A stretch of 64,000 nucleotides of DNA from Mercurialis annua (Eukaryota; Streptophyta; Magnoliopsida; Malpighiales; Euphorbiaceae). Positions 1-13,390 of the stretch are shown here, piece after piece. A program made the position numbers and the translations under genes. Numbering within the stretch: position 1 is the first letter of the stretch; every line of letters begins with the position of its first letter. The DNA lies in NCBI RefSeq assembly GCF_937616625.2, contig NC_065571.1, positions 5,396,501 through 5,460,500 on the forward strand, read 5' to 3'. The notes beneath the pieces were generated by a model, which saw nothing but the letters and a program-made list of their open reading frames with translations, made no database searches and was not told the DNA's origin.

Positions 1-1680
<1,680 letters not shown>

Positions 1681-2110
1681 TGTGACCTGGCAAATTATCC
1701 ATGAATAATGGAGTGGTGACTGCGTCTACTGTGATGCACCAGAAGGATGACTGCACACAGTGGAAATAGCATAAAAACGGCATAAATTGAGTGCCTCATT
1801 TGGTCATTTCTTAGGAGTTGAGGCTGCTTGTACATTTTGGCTTCAGAACCAGGTATGAACACCACCACCTATACATTGATTCCATAATGAGGTCCAATGC
1901 TGATAGCATAGGACCATTCTGTATCTTGTTTTTTGTACAACTGCAATTCCATCGCTCCTGTTTCTTAGTTGTTTCTTTGCTGCTGTCTGTCGGTGGAAGA
2001 AGATAAAAGATGTAACCTATTTTAGTTGCATTATGTTTTGATTGCTTGCTGGTTTCTGAAACTATCGGATGAATGGTTTGTTTTGAATGTGGACGTCATC
2101 GTTCTTCCAT
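1681..2110 (+). other. 3' untranslated region of CUL1
   Basis: T-rich transcribed-like sequence directly after the CUL1 stop. The short open frames here look unconstrained. The end is approximate, since I cannot fix the polyadenylation site. From about 2110 to 2735 there is AT-rich intergenic DNA with no gene; at about 2580-2640 it holds a decayed relative of the following MITE (GGCTATGTCTAGTTCATGG). Confidence 0.6.
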
Positions 2111-2735
2111 GTTAAGCATTTGTGTATATTTTTGTAATAGTAATACCAAATTCCCTCTATTTATTTTGATGGACATTTACTTTTAAGTTTCATCAAGTTT
2201 CTTTTCTTTTTTTTCTTTTTAACTTATACTCAGCTTGGGTTTGAGCTATCTTCACAGTTCATATTCATCATAGATAATGATCCATAAACCTATCACTGAA
2301 CATTTAGGTTGTGTATTCTTATAGAAACGTAAAACTTCATGATTATGAAAAAGTTCTCTCCACTGGATGGCCTAACAGCATAAATCTCTGCCGGATATCC
2401 AGATATTCTGCATTAACAATTCATAATAATAGCAAAAGGTAGTCTAAATCTACTAAAAAGAGGAGTCGTTCTGTTTTTATTTACTCTTTCTTTAAGCTTG
2501 CTTTGATAGGAATTAGAAACTGGAAGGCATCTGTCTCTGTTGGAGATGTGAATGTCTCGCTCGTATTTGAAAACTTAGGCTATGTGTAGGCTATGTCTAG
2601 TTCATGGGGATAGGTTCCGAATAGAATAATTATTTCGTATAGCATAGTTATTACTGACCTTGGTTTATGCAATTAGCATTTCATGGTTTTATGGAATAAG
2701 TAATCATCTTAAAAAGTGAATTTCATTTCTTTTTG

Positions 2736-2953
2736 GCCATGTTTGGTTCATGGAATAGAATAGCATGGAATATAATAGTTATTCCATAAGGAATGGAATA
2801 GCCATTCTTTAGTTTTTGAGAGGAGTGTTTATTCCACAAAATCATGGAATAACAATTCTTTGGAATACCTATCCTATGAACCAAAGCAAAGAATTGTCAT
2901 TCTATACGGAATAGTTATTCCATTCCGCACCTATTTTATGAACCAAACATGGC
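2736..2953. mobile_element. MITE with GCCATGTTTGGTTCAT terminal inverted repeats
   Basis: Starts GCCATGTTTGGTTCAT and ends with its exact reverse complement ATGAACCAAACATGGC, 218 bp apart. The interior is a series of GGAATA/TATTCC blocks that can fold into a long hairpin. It sits in related AATAG/CTATT-rich sequence (about 2580-3100), which looks like an older copy of the same type. There is no coding capacity. The superfamily is uncertain: the termini resemble Tourist or hAT MITEs, and I see no clear target-site duplication. Confidence 0.7.
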
Positions 2954-3118
2954 ATTTATGAAATAGCTATTTTATGATTTTATGGAATAAGTATTCATCT
3001 CAAAAAGTGAGAAAAATAATGATTTCATTCTACAATAGCTATTCTATAATTTTATAGAATGAAATTCCTTTAAAAAAGTCAAAAATAGTGATTATCACTC
3101 CTGAAATCAAATTCGAAG

Positions 3119-3622
3119 GGTCTAATGTCTTAAAAAATCCCGACCTTTTAGCTCCTTTTCAATCATACCTTGACGTGAAAATTTGTCAATTTTACCTTAT
3201 TTTGCATTTTTGTGTTTCAATTGTACCCTGAAAAATTAAATTAACGTCTTTTTCATTTGGAAATTTGTTTAAAACATTCTCCATGTCTAGCATATATTAA
3301 TTGTACGTTTTTAAAATTTATTTAAATTTGGTTAAATTAATTAAGAATTTAAGTTAGTGTTAATATGATTATGGGTTTTAGTTAGTTTTTAAAAATAAAA
3401 GACTTATTTGTACTTTTTTGAATAAAAAAGAATTTAATTTCATATTTAAACTTAGTTAATTGAATGATTTCATCATTTAAGTTAAAAAATTAACAAAAAT
3501 TAAAAAATTGGGGTACAATTGAAAACGGAAAATTTAAAAGTGGGTAAAATTGACTAATTTTCAACGTCGGGGTGGAATTGAAAAAAAAAATTAAAGGTGA
3601 GGGTTTTTTGAGTGATTAGGCC
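3119..3622. mobile_element. MULE-type foldback MITE, perfect 9-bp TSD
   Basis: Bounded by a perfect 9-bp direct repeat AATTCGAAG (3110-3118 and 3623-3631), as expected for Mutator-like insertion. Ends are GGTCTAATG... and ...GTGATTAGGCC. The long inverted arms carry the family signature CAATTGTACCC / GGGTACAATTG and CAATTTTACC / GGTAAAATTG. The AT-rich core has no protein-coding frame. Same family as 18533-18976, 21265-21575 and 55374-56243. Confidence 0.85.
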
Positions 3623-3904
3623 AATTCGAAGAGAAGGTCAATTTCATTATTGATGAGAGGCTAGAATCATTGGTCCAAGTTCAATTGCACTCCAAGGCGA
3701 ATAATATATGAACGAATTCGACTTTGGATAATTAAAAAAATCTCAGTAACATACATGCGAAAATTAAATATTAAGTATAAATTAATTGATTTTATGTAAG
3801 ATGAATATTCATTTTAATCCGCCTCTTTCAGAGCCTGTGGAATTTGAGTTTCACATAGATGATGGAAATTAGAGTATTAGACGATGACATTCTGTACGAT
3901 TATT

Positions 3905-4108
3905 CCCGTAAAGAATGACTCCCTTCAAGTCAAAAATTCCTTCTTTTCCTAGGTGTGAAATTCTTTTATTTTTCTCAACTATTTAGATGTGTGACATGTA
4001 AGTGAATTTGAGTTTAATTTATTATATCTTTTATCATTTTGTTTAGGTGTTATCTATAAGTGGACTTGAAAAAATAAAGAGAATTTGAATTTGAGAGGAA
4101 TACTCCTT
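3905..4108. repeat. Decayed MITE, TTAGATGT / AAGTGGACTTGA family
   Basis: Imperfect inverted arms: TTTAGATGTGTGACATGTAAG on the left, TTTAGGTGTTATCTATAAGTG with GGACTTGA on the right. It resembles the better-kept copy in the dioxygenase intron at 15340-15460, which shares CAAGTCCACTTAGATGT. The boundary is approximate. Confidence 0.45.
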
Positions 4109-4760
4109 ATTTGAGAAACCACTACATCCCAACCACCGGCCACCTGTCTCCGGCCACTACCGCCTCGATAGCCGAATTTTTTTTCTGGCCATCTTCTTCT
4201 TTCATTTATTCTTCAGACCCAGATGGGTCTGTTCTTGATGGAAAACAAATTCGTTCTTCATCAAAGAAAAGCAAACCCAGATCGGGTTTGTTCTTCTTTG
4301 ATGAAGAATAGATTCGTTCTTCATCAAAAACAGACTCAAATGGGTGTGTTCTTGATGAAGAACAGGTGGAAGAAAAAGATGGCGACCGGAAAAAAATTCC
4401 GGCCGTGGAGGCAGCGGCGGGAGGGTGGTGGTGATCGGAAAATGGTAGGGGTAAAGTGGTTTGGTTAAATTAAATTTGGTTTGATTTGAATGGTTGGATT
4501 GTTTTAACTTTTAATTGTTTTTAATTGAATTAATTTTCTTGTGTTTTTAGTGAGGTGTCACATGACATGGGCTGACATGTGGTTAGAATTTGTTGGGTTT
4601 GCATTGGAAAAGCGCTGCCACGTCACCCTTTTTTTTTACAAAAATCGCCGATTTTTTGGTGTCATGGGGTTTATGAGCGCCGCCACAAAGATCAGGGGGT
4701 TTTGTGATCGTTTTTAAACATCAGGGAGTTTTGTGATCAGACCCCTAAAAATTAAGGGCA
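4109..4760. mobile_element. Truncated foldback element with TGGGTCTGTTCTT hairpins
   Basis: The GC-rich core contains three inverted units: CAGACCCAGATGGGTCTG (about 4216-4233), AAACCCAGATCGGGTTT (about 4273-4289) and a looser CAGACTCAAATGGGTGTG (about 4331-4348). Each is followed by GTTCTTGATG or GTTCTTCTTT. CCGGCCAC and GGCAGCGGCGGG blocks flank this core. The right arm has the repeated motif ATCAGGG(G/A)GTTTTGTGATC. No matching left arm is seen, so the element appears truncated on the left. The two small open frames here are repeat-derived and not treated as genes. Confidence 0.55.
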
Positions 4761-5758
4761 CTGGAGTGGAAGAAAGGTCCAACATGTCGTTTATATTGCT
4801 TCATATTTTTAATTTATATTTTTATAAAAATCCAAATATGAAATAATATGAAGTTTATATTTGAATTTTTTTTTCACCTTAATTTAAACAAATGGGTATA
4901 ACGGATATTAAAAATTAAAATTAAAAGGTAAAATTGAAGATTGTAAAAAGTTAGGACATAAACAGAAAAAGTAAAAAAGTAGAAATATTTTTAAATGATT
5001 AAACCTTATAATTTAGATGTGTACCTTTTTTTTTTTTTTTTTTTTTAAAGATCCAAGTTAAAAATCAGTTCTAAGTATGAGATTTAGCCATTTGAAAGTG
5101 ATTAAGTAGTCCGGTAGTAGCATTGATTTGGATTGAAAGGGGGATGTGGCATAAGAGAAAACAATAATTGAAGTGTTAGAATGAGATTCGAAGAATGTGC
5201 GTCAAAACCAAACTTAATCTTACAAAACTCTGTAATGTGGAACTGAATAAAGCAAAATTAACGGTTCTCTTAGCACTCCCAAATCTAAAGCAAACACTAA
5301 CAATTACTTCGTCTCGTTTAGGCTGCTTTCCTACCATTATTTTGCTTTTTTTATTTGTTTTTCTCCATTTGCAATTCCACTTAAAACCCATTGTTCAAAA
5401 GTATTAATAATAAGAAAAATATTTTATTTTTTATTTTTTTATTTATGGTTAAAATTTTCAAAATCATTAATTTTAACTCATTTTTTATTTTCAGTTCCAA
5501 TCGTAGTTAGTCATTTGTTTAAATTAAATTAAAAAAAAAATCAAATATATCCTTCATGTTTAAAATTATTATTGGCATGAAAGCAAATTGGAACAACAGA
5601 GAATGTATTTTAAATTTTTTTACTCTAATTTGAACAAATGGCTACAATTGAAATCGAAAATTGTAATATGAACAAAAATTGACGATCTTAAAATTTTGGG
5701 TCATAAACAAAAAAGTAAAAAATGTGAGATATTTTTCAATGATTAAGGCTTATTAATA

Positions 5759-6004
5759 TAAGGGTTAATTGTAAAATATTATAAAAAGTTGGCGTGTTTT
5801 GCAATTACAGCGCGAATTTTAAAATTTGATAAATCAACCATTAACTTTCATTTTTTGGCAATCAGAACATCGATTTATTTTTCATTGAAAACTGATGTGA
5901 AAGCCGGAAATGTATATATTCTGATGTTGCTAATTTTGGTGAAATTGTATTTCTTTTTATAAATTACGTTAAAATTTATGATTTAAGCGAGTGTTTAACC
6001 CTTA
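5759..6004. repeat. MITE with perfect 10-bp TIR TAAGGGTTAA
   Basis: TAAGGGTTAA at 5759-5768 is matched by its exact reverse complement TTAACCCTTA at 5995-6004. A similar AAAGGGTTAATGTC end occurs at about 11261, which suggests a family. It has no coding content. Confidence 0.5.
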
Positions 6005-6619
6005 GCATAATTAATTCAGAATGCAAGATGTAGAATTATTTGAAGCTGTGATTTGTTGGACCCATATGCTGATCTCACACCATACTCCACTTGAAAGCAA
6101 AAAATTGATAGTGATTGATAGTAGTAAGTGAAAATTCCACAATGATGGATTGTTAGAAAATCAACATTTTGCATACACTTGCATTAAGCTTTTGTTGTTT
6201 ACTGAGTTAGTGGACTGTCACTCAGATTCATTATTAAAAATACCTAAGCTCTGTTGCTGCAACACTCCTTCAATTATATTCCCATTTTTCAAGTCACTTG
6301 ATTATTGCTTTCATCATCTTCTGTCTTTTACTTGCTAAATTCTTTTAAAAAAATCTTAAATTCCTACTTCTAGATGATGAAGTGGGGGTATCTCATATTG
6401 ATTATGTATGTGAATGAACATGTGTTTAAATATTGGTTGGATATTTTTATTTAACACCAATTAGTTTTAAAATGAAATGTAATTCTAAAATCCTTTATAA
6501 TACGCGGTTTGGCACCAAATTTGTAAAAGACTTTTTAAAATAGAGGTTCACAAACTGAGAGGGTGCAGATTATGCATCAAATTTTGTTAGTTACATTGTT
6601 AAAGATCAGCGTACGTAGA

Positions 6620-6890
6620 ATTAGAGTGAAGTCGAATCGAGTCAAAATACTGTCAAATTCAAATCGGAGTCAACTCTAAAATATGAAGTTTAAAACCCAA
6701 TCTGAACTCAATCGAGTTTCATTTACGAGATTATATTCGATATAATAATCGAGACTCGAACTCGATTCGATTCTAAAATATAAAGTTTGAAACTGAATTG
6801 GATTTCATTTTAAAAAATCAAACTCTAACTTGATAGAATAATTGAGACTCGAATTCGACTCGGCACTAAAATATGAAATTGAAAAGTTTT
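6620..6890. repeat. Degenerate tandem repeat rich in ATCGAGACTCGA
   Basis: About two and a half copies of a roughly 95-bp unit. Each begins near CTAAAATAT(G/A)AA and contains ACTCGAA(C/T)TCGA(T/C)TC. The copies are diverged. This looks like an old repeat and has no gene content. Confidence 0.45.
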
Positions 6891-7749
6891 TGTAAAACAT
6901 AGTGTATAACTACCGTCCATAAAACTTTTTTATTTTCTGAATTATTGGTTGATTATTATATTGCAATAATTTGAGCACTTGTTTTCCAACTTAGAGAATT
7001 AGTTTATAGGAGCACAAGGTTTTTTTCATTCGTTCCATGGAGTGGGGGATTGATGGAAGTGGACGTGATCATTTCATGTTTCTCTGTATGGACCTCCACA
7101 CTTCCAAATTTGGACAGCAAATTTTTCTTTATTGTTATTTTAGCACTAAGTTTGTGGCATCATCAATCTTTTTCACTATTTTTCTTCTTGAATTAAAGGC
7201 TTAATTTCACTTCCAATATCAATTTTTTAATGGGTTTAAGGTGAATAATTAATTAATGAGAAAATCACAAAACTATATATAGAAAATCTTTTAATTCTTA
7301 AAACTATGTTTTGAGATTAGAATTTTCATTTTTTTTTATCTAAAAATATTTTTATTTGTATGTTTGTCTATGAAAAATAATCATTCAATCTCTTTTTGAA
7401 CACTTCTCATTTTGGAATTTTCATTTTAAAATTTCACTTCTATTCTTAAAGTAATTTTATGTTAGTATTTTTTTTTCTAAATTTAAAATCAATTCTACTT
7501 CCACCATCTCAAAATAATTGTTCATTTTATTATTTTCCACAATTTAAAAAACACAACTAAATATAATGAACTTTATAAATTTATTTTCATCATTCTTATT
7601 ATATTTTTATTAAATAATATGACTTCAATTTTTCTTCTTCGAAATAATAGTAATAAATGGTGGACTTTGAATAAAATTATATAAAAAGTAAAGTAAGAAA
7701 AAGGAAAAGAAAGTGGACAATTATTTGAAATGAAGGGAATAAATTTAAC

Positions 7750-8267
7750 TAGAGGTGGTCACGATTTATAATCCGGCAGTTCCTGCTCGAAACCGCCGGG
7801 TCACGGTTTAAGAGAAAATGGAACCGGCTCGGAATCGTCTAAGTGACGGTTTTATAGCGGTTCAAAACTGGACAGTTTTGGTTCTGGTTTCGATTCCAGA
7901 CTTTAGGCGGTTCAAAAAAAACTGAAAATAAAATATAAATTAAATTTTTAAAAAAGTACAATTTAAAAATAAAATAACATGTGAAAATAATATTGCAAAA
8001 GAGTAATGAAATAAAATAAATTATAAATATTATATTAACTAAAATAAATTAACTAAAACAAATATAATATATAATTAATTAATTTTCATCGACGGGTTCG
8101 ACCCTTGAACCGCTGATTCCGACTCAAAACCGGCAATTCACGGCTCAAAAGTTTTGAAACCAGCCCTGAATCGGTCTTTTCATGGTTTCAGGCCGACTTT
8201 GGTCCGGTTCTAAATTTGACCGGTTTTGGGCCGGTTCACGGTCTTATCCGACCCGTGGCTAACTCTA
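7750..8267. mobile_element. Non-autonomous hAT element
   Basis: Ends TAGAGGTGGTCACG... and ...CGTGGCTAACTCTA are inverted repeats. Flanks AATTTAAC (7742-7749) and AATTCAAC (8268-8275) match 7 of 8, the hAT target-site duplication length. Subterminal regions are full of AACCGG/CCGGTT and CGGTTT motifs in both orientations, with an AT-rich core. No transposase frame. Related to 22415-23098. Confidence 0.8.
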
Positions 8268-8275
8268 AATTCAAC

Positions 8276-8873
8276 TACTATTAATAAAAATAGAGTAAGA
8301 AAAAATACTATACTAATTACAATTTTTATCTTTATAGAAAATTAAATGTGTGTTTTAAAATGGAACATAAGAATATATTGCAGATACATATTAAAAATAA
8401 ATATCAAAGTTCTATTCCACTGCCATTAATTTTAAATTTTTTTTGAGAAAAATACAACGCGGATATATTTTCAATATATCTCCGGTGTATATCTAATATA
8501 GAAAATATAAAAATAAAATAGAAAATATAAAAAATAAAATGTGAAGCGTATAAATAAATAAAAAAGTTAAATTTTAAAATTTTGATCGATTTTGAGTAAT
8601 GTGTTTAATTAATTGTTAATTTAAACAAGGTGATTGTTTCATCATGCGAGCCTATGTCATCATAATTGTTAGTTGTTGCCCATTCATTTCAACCCAACAA
8701 TTGATTTACTTATAATAAAAAGGGTTTTCTTGTTTTCTTTTCATTGATTGAGTAAATGATATTTATGAGTTTGGTGATTGCATCATCAACATTATTTTAG
8801 TCATGCTGTGTGAATCATGTCATGGGTTTCTGTCCTCCTGTGAGCTTCATTACACTTATTTTTGGCTGAATAC
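8276..8873. other. AT-rich intergenic DNA
   Basis: I see no gene or clear repeat boundary in this stretch. Confidence 0.5.
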
Positions 8874-9168
8874 ACAATTTAACCCCAGAACTTATACCTT
8901 TTTACTTATCTAACTTCTGAACTTGTTAAATAATTCAATTTGACCCCTAAACTTGATAAATATGTAAACATTGAACCTCTCCGTACATAATTTTTTCTAA
9001 AATATTTCAAGTGACAGGTGGACACGGAGAGGTTCAATATTTACATATTTATCAAATTCAAGGGTCAAATCGGATTATTTAATAAATTCAAAGATTCTAT
9101 AGGTAAGACGTTAAGTTTAGGGATGGGTAAACGGATACAAGTTCAGAAATCAAACTATGTATTAAGCC
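8874..9168. mobile_element. MULE-type MITE, 9-bp TSD (8/9)
   Basis: GGCTGAATACACAATTTAACC at the left end is answered by ...ATGTATTAAGCC at the right. Internal arms ACTTGATAAATATGTAAA and TTTACATATTTATCAAATT also pair. Flanks CTTATTTTT (8865-8873) and CTTTTTTTT (9169-9177) match 8 of 9. It is short and has no coding capacity. Confidence 0.7.
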
Positions 9169-9815
9169 CTTTTTTTTATTAAATGCTTAATGATTTTTAA
9201 TTTTTTTTAAATTAAATTCTAATTTTACTTTTTACGAGTACTATAAAATTTCATTAAAAAAATTGATTATCTGACCGATGGAAAATGTATGTCTTTTTAA
9301 TTTTGTCACTTCATTTGGAAATTAATATTCATTTTTAAAATAAATAAAACATATCTTTTTTGACTGAAAATTGTTTTATTCACGGATGAAAATGGACTAT
9401 AGAAATTTCAAATTCAGCCATAATAATTTACAGCAAACCAGGCTAGCTACTTGATAATTTAATGAGTCACCAAATACAAAATCCCATTAAATTAGATTTT
9501 AAAATAATTCTAACTAAATGGACATAAAATTTATATATCTAAATAATTACAACAATACAAAAACCATAGATCTCTAATAAATTTCGTAAACAAGGTTGGA
9601 GTCGTACAAAATGGATTTCTCGACTAGTTTTTCAAACGAAAATGCAAGAAAAATTAAATTTCAACGACACATTGTTTTGTACGATTTCTAAACGAAGTAT
9701 CACCAACTGATGTCAAAGAGCACAACATTGAATTGTAATATTAGAATTATATATATAAATCAATGAAAACAGTTAATAATATATTGCCTAATAATTATCG
9801 ATGGCACTCAATTTA
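9169..9815. other. AT-rich intergenic DNA
   Basis: Low-complexity AT-rich sequence with no supported gene or bounded repeat. Confidence 0.5.
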
Positions 9816-10304
9816 GGTCCTATCACCAAATCCCTGAACTAAATTTTGGCCCGCTAAGCCCCACTAAATTTCACGTAATGATCAACTAAAATATGTTTAC
9901 TGTAAAATGACCAAAATACCCCTAATATATATAAGAAACAACAAACCAAACCAAGTCAATCTAGCCAAATCTAAAATCACCCACTCAACCAAATCACATA
10001 AGACCTAACCAAATTAAATATAATATAACCAAACCTAAATTCATTCAAAAATTAAATAAAAAATTATTTTTTTAATTCTAAAAAATTAAATAAAAAATTA
10101 TTTTTAATATTAAAATTTTAAATAAAAAATTATGTGTTTTTTTTAACAAATCTAGTGAACAAAACACCGTGATGGGTCTATTCTTCTCATAACAGATCCA
10201 CAGACGGTGGGTCTGTTCACTGAATTCAATTTAAAAAATATATTTATTAAATTATTAAATTATTAAAATTTAAAAATAATTATTTATTTAATAATTTAAA
10301 ATTG

Positions 10305-10336
<32 letters not shown>

Positions 10337-10688
10337 TAAATTTTTGGACAATTTTTTTTCAACGATCCACTGCAAGAAAAAGTTGGTGGCAGCGGGTGGC
10401 GGTTTTCGGTTGAGTGGTCTGATTTAATTAAGTGGATTAGTGATTTAGATATGTTTTGGTTGCATGGATGTTTTATGTTTAATTTAATTGGGTAGATGAC
10501 TTTAGATTTGGTTAGATTGGGTTGTTTGGTTTTTTTATTGAATTTCGAGGTATTTTTGACATTTTTGAGAAAATGAGGGGATTGGGTTGTTTCTTGGGGC
10601 GGTTTTTTGGACGGTTTTGGGGTAAAAATGCTTTAATGATCATTAAATGAAGTTTAAAAAATTTAGCGGGCCAAAATTTAGTTTTGGC
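9816..10688. mobile_element. Foldback MULE-like element with GC-rich core
   Basis: Arms AACTAAATTTTGGCCCGCTAA (left) and TTAGCGGGCCAAAATTTAG (right) are inverted copies. Further in, the left arm has AATGATCAACTAAA and the right has AATGATCATTAAATG. The outer limits are uncertain and no TSD was resolved. The core contains GATGGGTCTATTCTTCTC and GGTGGGTCTGTTCAC near 10170-10225, and GGCGGTTTTCGGTTG near 10400. These match modules in the elements at 4109, 39294 and 55374. Confidence 0.65.
10303..10332. repeat. (TA)n microsatellite
   Basis: Uninterrupted alternating AT tract of about 28-30 bp inside the foldback element core. Confidence 0.85.
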
Positions 10689-10974
10689 TAAAAATTTACC
10701 AAAAGAACACCTTCCATAAATGTTGTACGCTTGGAGTTTGAGGAAGGGGAGAGAGATGATTTAAATATCTATTATTAACTAATATTGAGAAATAAAAAAA
10801 TAGTAAAATATATGAGAATACTATATCTATTGTATCTAAGTAAAAATTAATCAAAAAGTATTTAGTAACATATCATCGTTGGTAAAACTAAAATTGATCC
10901 CTAAAATATAAAAATATAAAAATCAATAACCGTTATATAAAATATAATTAATTTTGCTTGACAAATAAATATTT

Positions 10975-11150
10975 TTTTGGTTATCCATCCGGTTTTCAAG
11001 GCTCCATCCTGATTAATCCGGATCCAACCCGGGTCGCGCACCTGGCATGATGGGTGAGTCTGTCAGCGGAGATTTTCTGCATTCATAAAATTCGAACCCG
11101 AAACTTTACCTAAGCGATATCAAGCAGTTTACCACTTGAACCAACCCTAC
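10975..11150 (-). mobile_element. tRNA-derived SINE
   Basis: Read on the minus strand, it has a pol III box A (TGGTTCAAGTGGT, about 11131-11143) and box B (GGGTTCGAATT, about 11089-11099) roughly 35 bp apart. A GC-richer body follows, and it ends in an A-rich tail (complement of the T run near 10973-10979). This is the layout of plant tRNA-related SINEs. It is not a tRNA gene: no acceptor stem closes around the boxes. The TSD could not be settled. Confidence 0.75.
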
Positions 11151-11159
11151 TTGTATATT

Positions 11160-11452
11160 CTTTTTTTTGCTTTGTATCATGAAGTTACTCATGACAATAT
11201 TTACATCTATAAAAAAAAAAGTTATCCATGATAAACGATTGAAATGATATTTTTAAATAAAGGGTTAATGTCATAAAATTCACTAACTTTACACGTTTTC
11301 TCATTTTAATTCCGCAGTTTAAATTTTCTCATTTTTATGCACTAACTACCACTTTTCTCAAATTCATGCACGGTGCTGAGTTGTCACGACTCCACTGGTG
11401 TAACTTGCTGAGGTGTATGTCATTTTACCCAATGAATGAGTGCCATCTCAGC
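11160..11452. other. Intergenic, includes AAAGGGTTAATG repeat end
   Basis: No gene. Contains a one-sided copy of the AAGGGTTAAT MITE end at about 11261. Confidence 0.4.
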
Positions 11453-11800
11453 TAGGGGTGAGCATTCGGTCGGTTCGGTCGAAACCGAATCGAAACTCCC
11501 TTAACCGAATTAACCGTTCGACCGAATAGCTTTAACCGAACCGACCGAATAAAAAATTTAACTGAAAACCGAACCGACCAAACATAGCGGTTAATTTGGT
11601 TGGTTCGGTTAAAACCGACAAAATTTAAGGAAAAATTTAAAAAAATTCAAAAAAATTAGAAATTCGGTTAATTCGATCGGTTCGGTTAATTTGGATAATT
11701 TAAAATTCAAACCGAACTGATAACCGAATATTCGAAATTTTTTAAATGAAAACTGATTTAACCGAATTAACCATTCTAGCATAACCGAACCGACCAAAAT
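11453..11800. mobile_element. hAT-like element, right end missing
   Basis: Left terminus TAGGGGTGAGCATTCGG is typical of plant non-autonomous hAT elements. The body is a dense array of TCGGTTCGGT / ACCGAACCGA motifs in both orientations. The expected right end (CCCTA) is absent: at about 11800 the sequence passes straight into CACTA-type repeats. Confidence 0.7.
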
Positions 11801-11804
11801 TTTT

Positions 11805-12694
11805 CCGTCGCTAAAGTTGGCGGGAACACTCCCGCCAATGTTTTTTTATGGATTTAGCGACGAATTTTAGCGACGGATTTAAATCCGTCGCTAATTACCG
11901 ACGGATTTTAGCGACGGATTTAAATCCGTCGCTAATTTAAAAAAAATAAAAAAAATTAAATCGTAAAAATAAATTTTTTTATCAAAAAATTATTTAGGAA
12001 AATAATTATTAAAGAAAAAATAATTATTTTTTTAATTAAATATAATATTATTTAAATATAACATAATTATTTATGAAATATATATATTGAAAACATTGTT
12101 ATTTATTTATTCATTAATAATTATTTAAAATAACTATTAATTATAAAAAATAATTATCTTAAAATGTGGGAGGAAGTATTTGTTATTTTTTAGTTACATT
12201 TAAATATAAATATACATATATATATAACAAGAAGTTGAGCTGGTTCAGGTGGAGTTACGCGCGGGAGAACTTCAAAGTTAAAGAGTAATGAGTGGGAGCA
12301 ATGGGAAGGAAGGGTGACCTACTGGAAAGTTTGTAAAAATTGCGAGTGGGTGATGGAGGCAACAGATGGGTAACGAGGAGTTTGTAAAAATTGCGAGTGG
12401 GTGATGGAGGCAACAGATGGGTAATCGAGGGCGACGAGCGACGGGTGGGTGACAGAGGGTGACGGGTATGTCACCGATTCCGTCGGCAACTTCTGAAAAA
12501 TCTGTCGCCAAATTTTTTGGTCCGTCGCCAAAAATTTAGCGACGAGGATTTTGCCGACGGATTTCATGCTTTTAGCGACGGACCAAAAAATTTCATGTCA
12601 TGTAAATATGGTAGAGATCTTCTTGTTGGTGGCCTGCATATTGTTAGCACCAAAATGTCGTTTCAGCGACGAATCAAGTTGCTTAGTTGTAGTG
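11805..12694. mobile_element. Non-autonomous CACTA (En/Spm) element, left terminus missing
   Basis: The right end reads ...TTAGTTGTAGTG (12683-12694), the complement of CACTACAA. Subterminal repeats TTAGCGACGGATTT and AAATCCGTCGCTAA occur at both sides (11810-11935 and 12480-12600), and a GGCGGGA...TCCCGCC hairpin lies near the left end. The CACTA left terminus is not present. The core holds an AT-rich part and a GC-richer part with a 51-bp tandem repeat. Open frames of 70-110 aa here arise from these repeats. Confidence 0.7.
12328..12430. repeat. 51-bp tandem duplication
   Basis: Two adjacent near-identical copies starting AGTTTGTAAAAATTGCGAGT, at 12328 and 12379. They differ mainly by a single added base near the end (TAACGAGG versus TAATCGAGG). 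Confidence 0.9.
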
Positions 12695-13166
12695 CTTCCT
12701 TGCTTCACTCCAATACCAATAATATGTCTCTCACTGTGGGGCTCTCCTCACTCGGTTACCACTCACAAAAAGCTTTCTTTAAATTCCCTTGAACAATGGG
12801 CGACCAATGATTTTGTCCATTCACTCACTTTGATTCTTTCTCAATTATGGGGGCGGTCGTCGTCTTTGCTTATTTATTAGCATCTTTCCCCATTAGGAAT
12901 CTTGATTGTGATGTAAAGCAACAGTTACAACTATATTCTCATTCTTTATTATTTTCTCCAATGATCATACTTGTTCATCAACTTGGTATTTTTTAGAGGA
13001 GGTAAGATTTACAGTGAAGTCATGGTTAGAGAGATAAATTTTTAGTGTTTTTGTCAAATATAACATGTTTTTAAATCTTACCAGTTGATCAGTTATCTTT
13101 TCAATTTTTAGTAGATTTTAGCTGATGTGGCATATACAACTTTACGCCATGCCAATACTAAATGAG
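12695..13166. other. Intergenic DNA
   Basis: No supported gene. The short open frames near 12700-12880 have no recognisable protein character. Confidence 0.45.
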
Positions 13167-13390
13167 GAGAAATTTTTAGGTAGACTCAGTTCACCACGTC
13201 ATCTATGGACTAAGCCTATCACATAATGACACGTCATTAAAATGATGACAATCTTGTAATATTACTATTTAAAAGTGTAAATAAGTAATAAACGAATTTA
13301 CAAGATTGCCATCATTTTAATGACGTGTCATTATATGATAGGCTTAGTCCACGGATGACGTGGTAGACTGAGTCTACCTAAGAATCTCTC
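13167..13390. mobile_element. MITE with about 90-bp inverted arms, probable MULE type
   Basis: Arms include TAGGTAGACTCAG / CTGAGTCTACCTA, GACTAAGCCTATCA / TGATAGGCTTAGTC and ATGACACGTCATTAAAATGA / TCATTTTAATGACGTGTCAT. They are separated by a loop of about 40 bp. Flanks CTAAATGAG (13158-13166) and ATGAATGAG (13391-13399) match 7 of 9, which suits a Mutator-like TSD. It lies about 350 bp past the 3' end of the dioxygenase gene. Confidence 0.8.

Larger units (their letters stand above)
4761..7749. other. AT-rich intergenic DNA with small repeats
   Basis: No gene is supported. It contains a poly-T tract (about 5029-5046), the MITE at 5759-6004, degenerate tandem copies at about 6620-6890, and otherwise low-complexity AT-rich sequence. 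Confidence 0.6.

Noticed and set aside
4111..4468. Open frames of 66 and 81 codons in a GC-rich patch
   Set aside because: They consist of the repeated hairpin units of a foldback element (FVLHQ... repeats), so they are not a gene.
10735..10974. Possible promoter or gene start in AT-rich DNA
   Set aside because: Only low-complexity sequence; no frame, no motif beyond chance TATA-like strings.
11089..11143. tRNA gene on the minus strand
   Set aside because: Box A and box B are present but there is no closing acceptor stem or anticodon arm. It is the head of a SINE.
12278..12880. Several overlapping open frames of 77-109 codons
   Set aside because: They lie on both strands, are largely made by the 51-bp tandem repeat and the CACTA subterminal repeats, and show no protein family signature.
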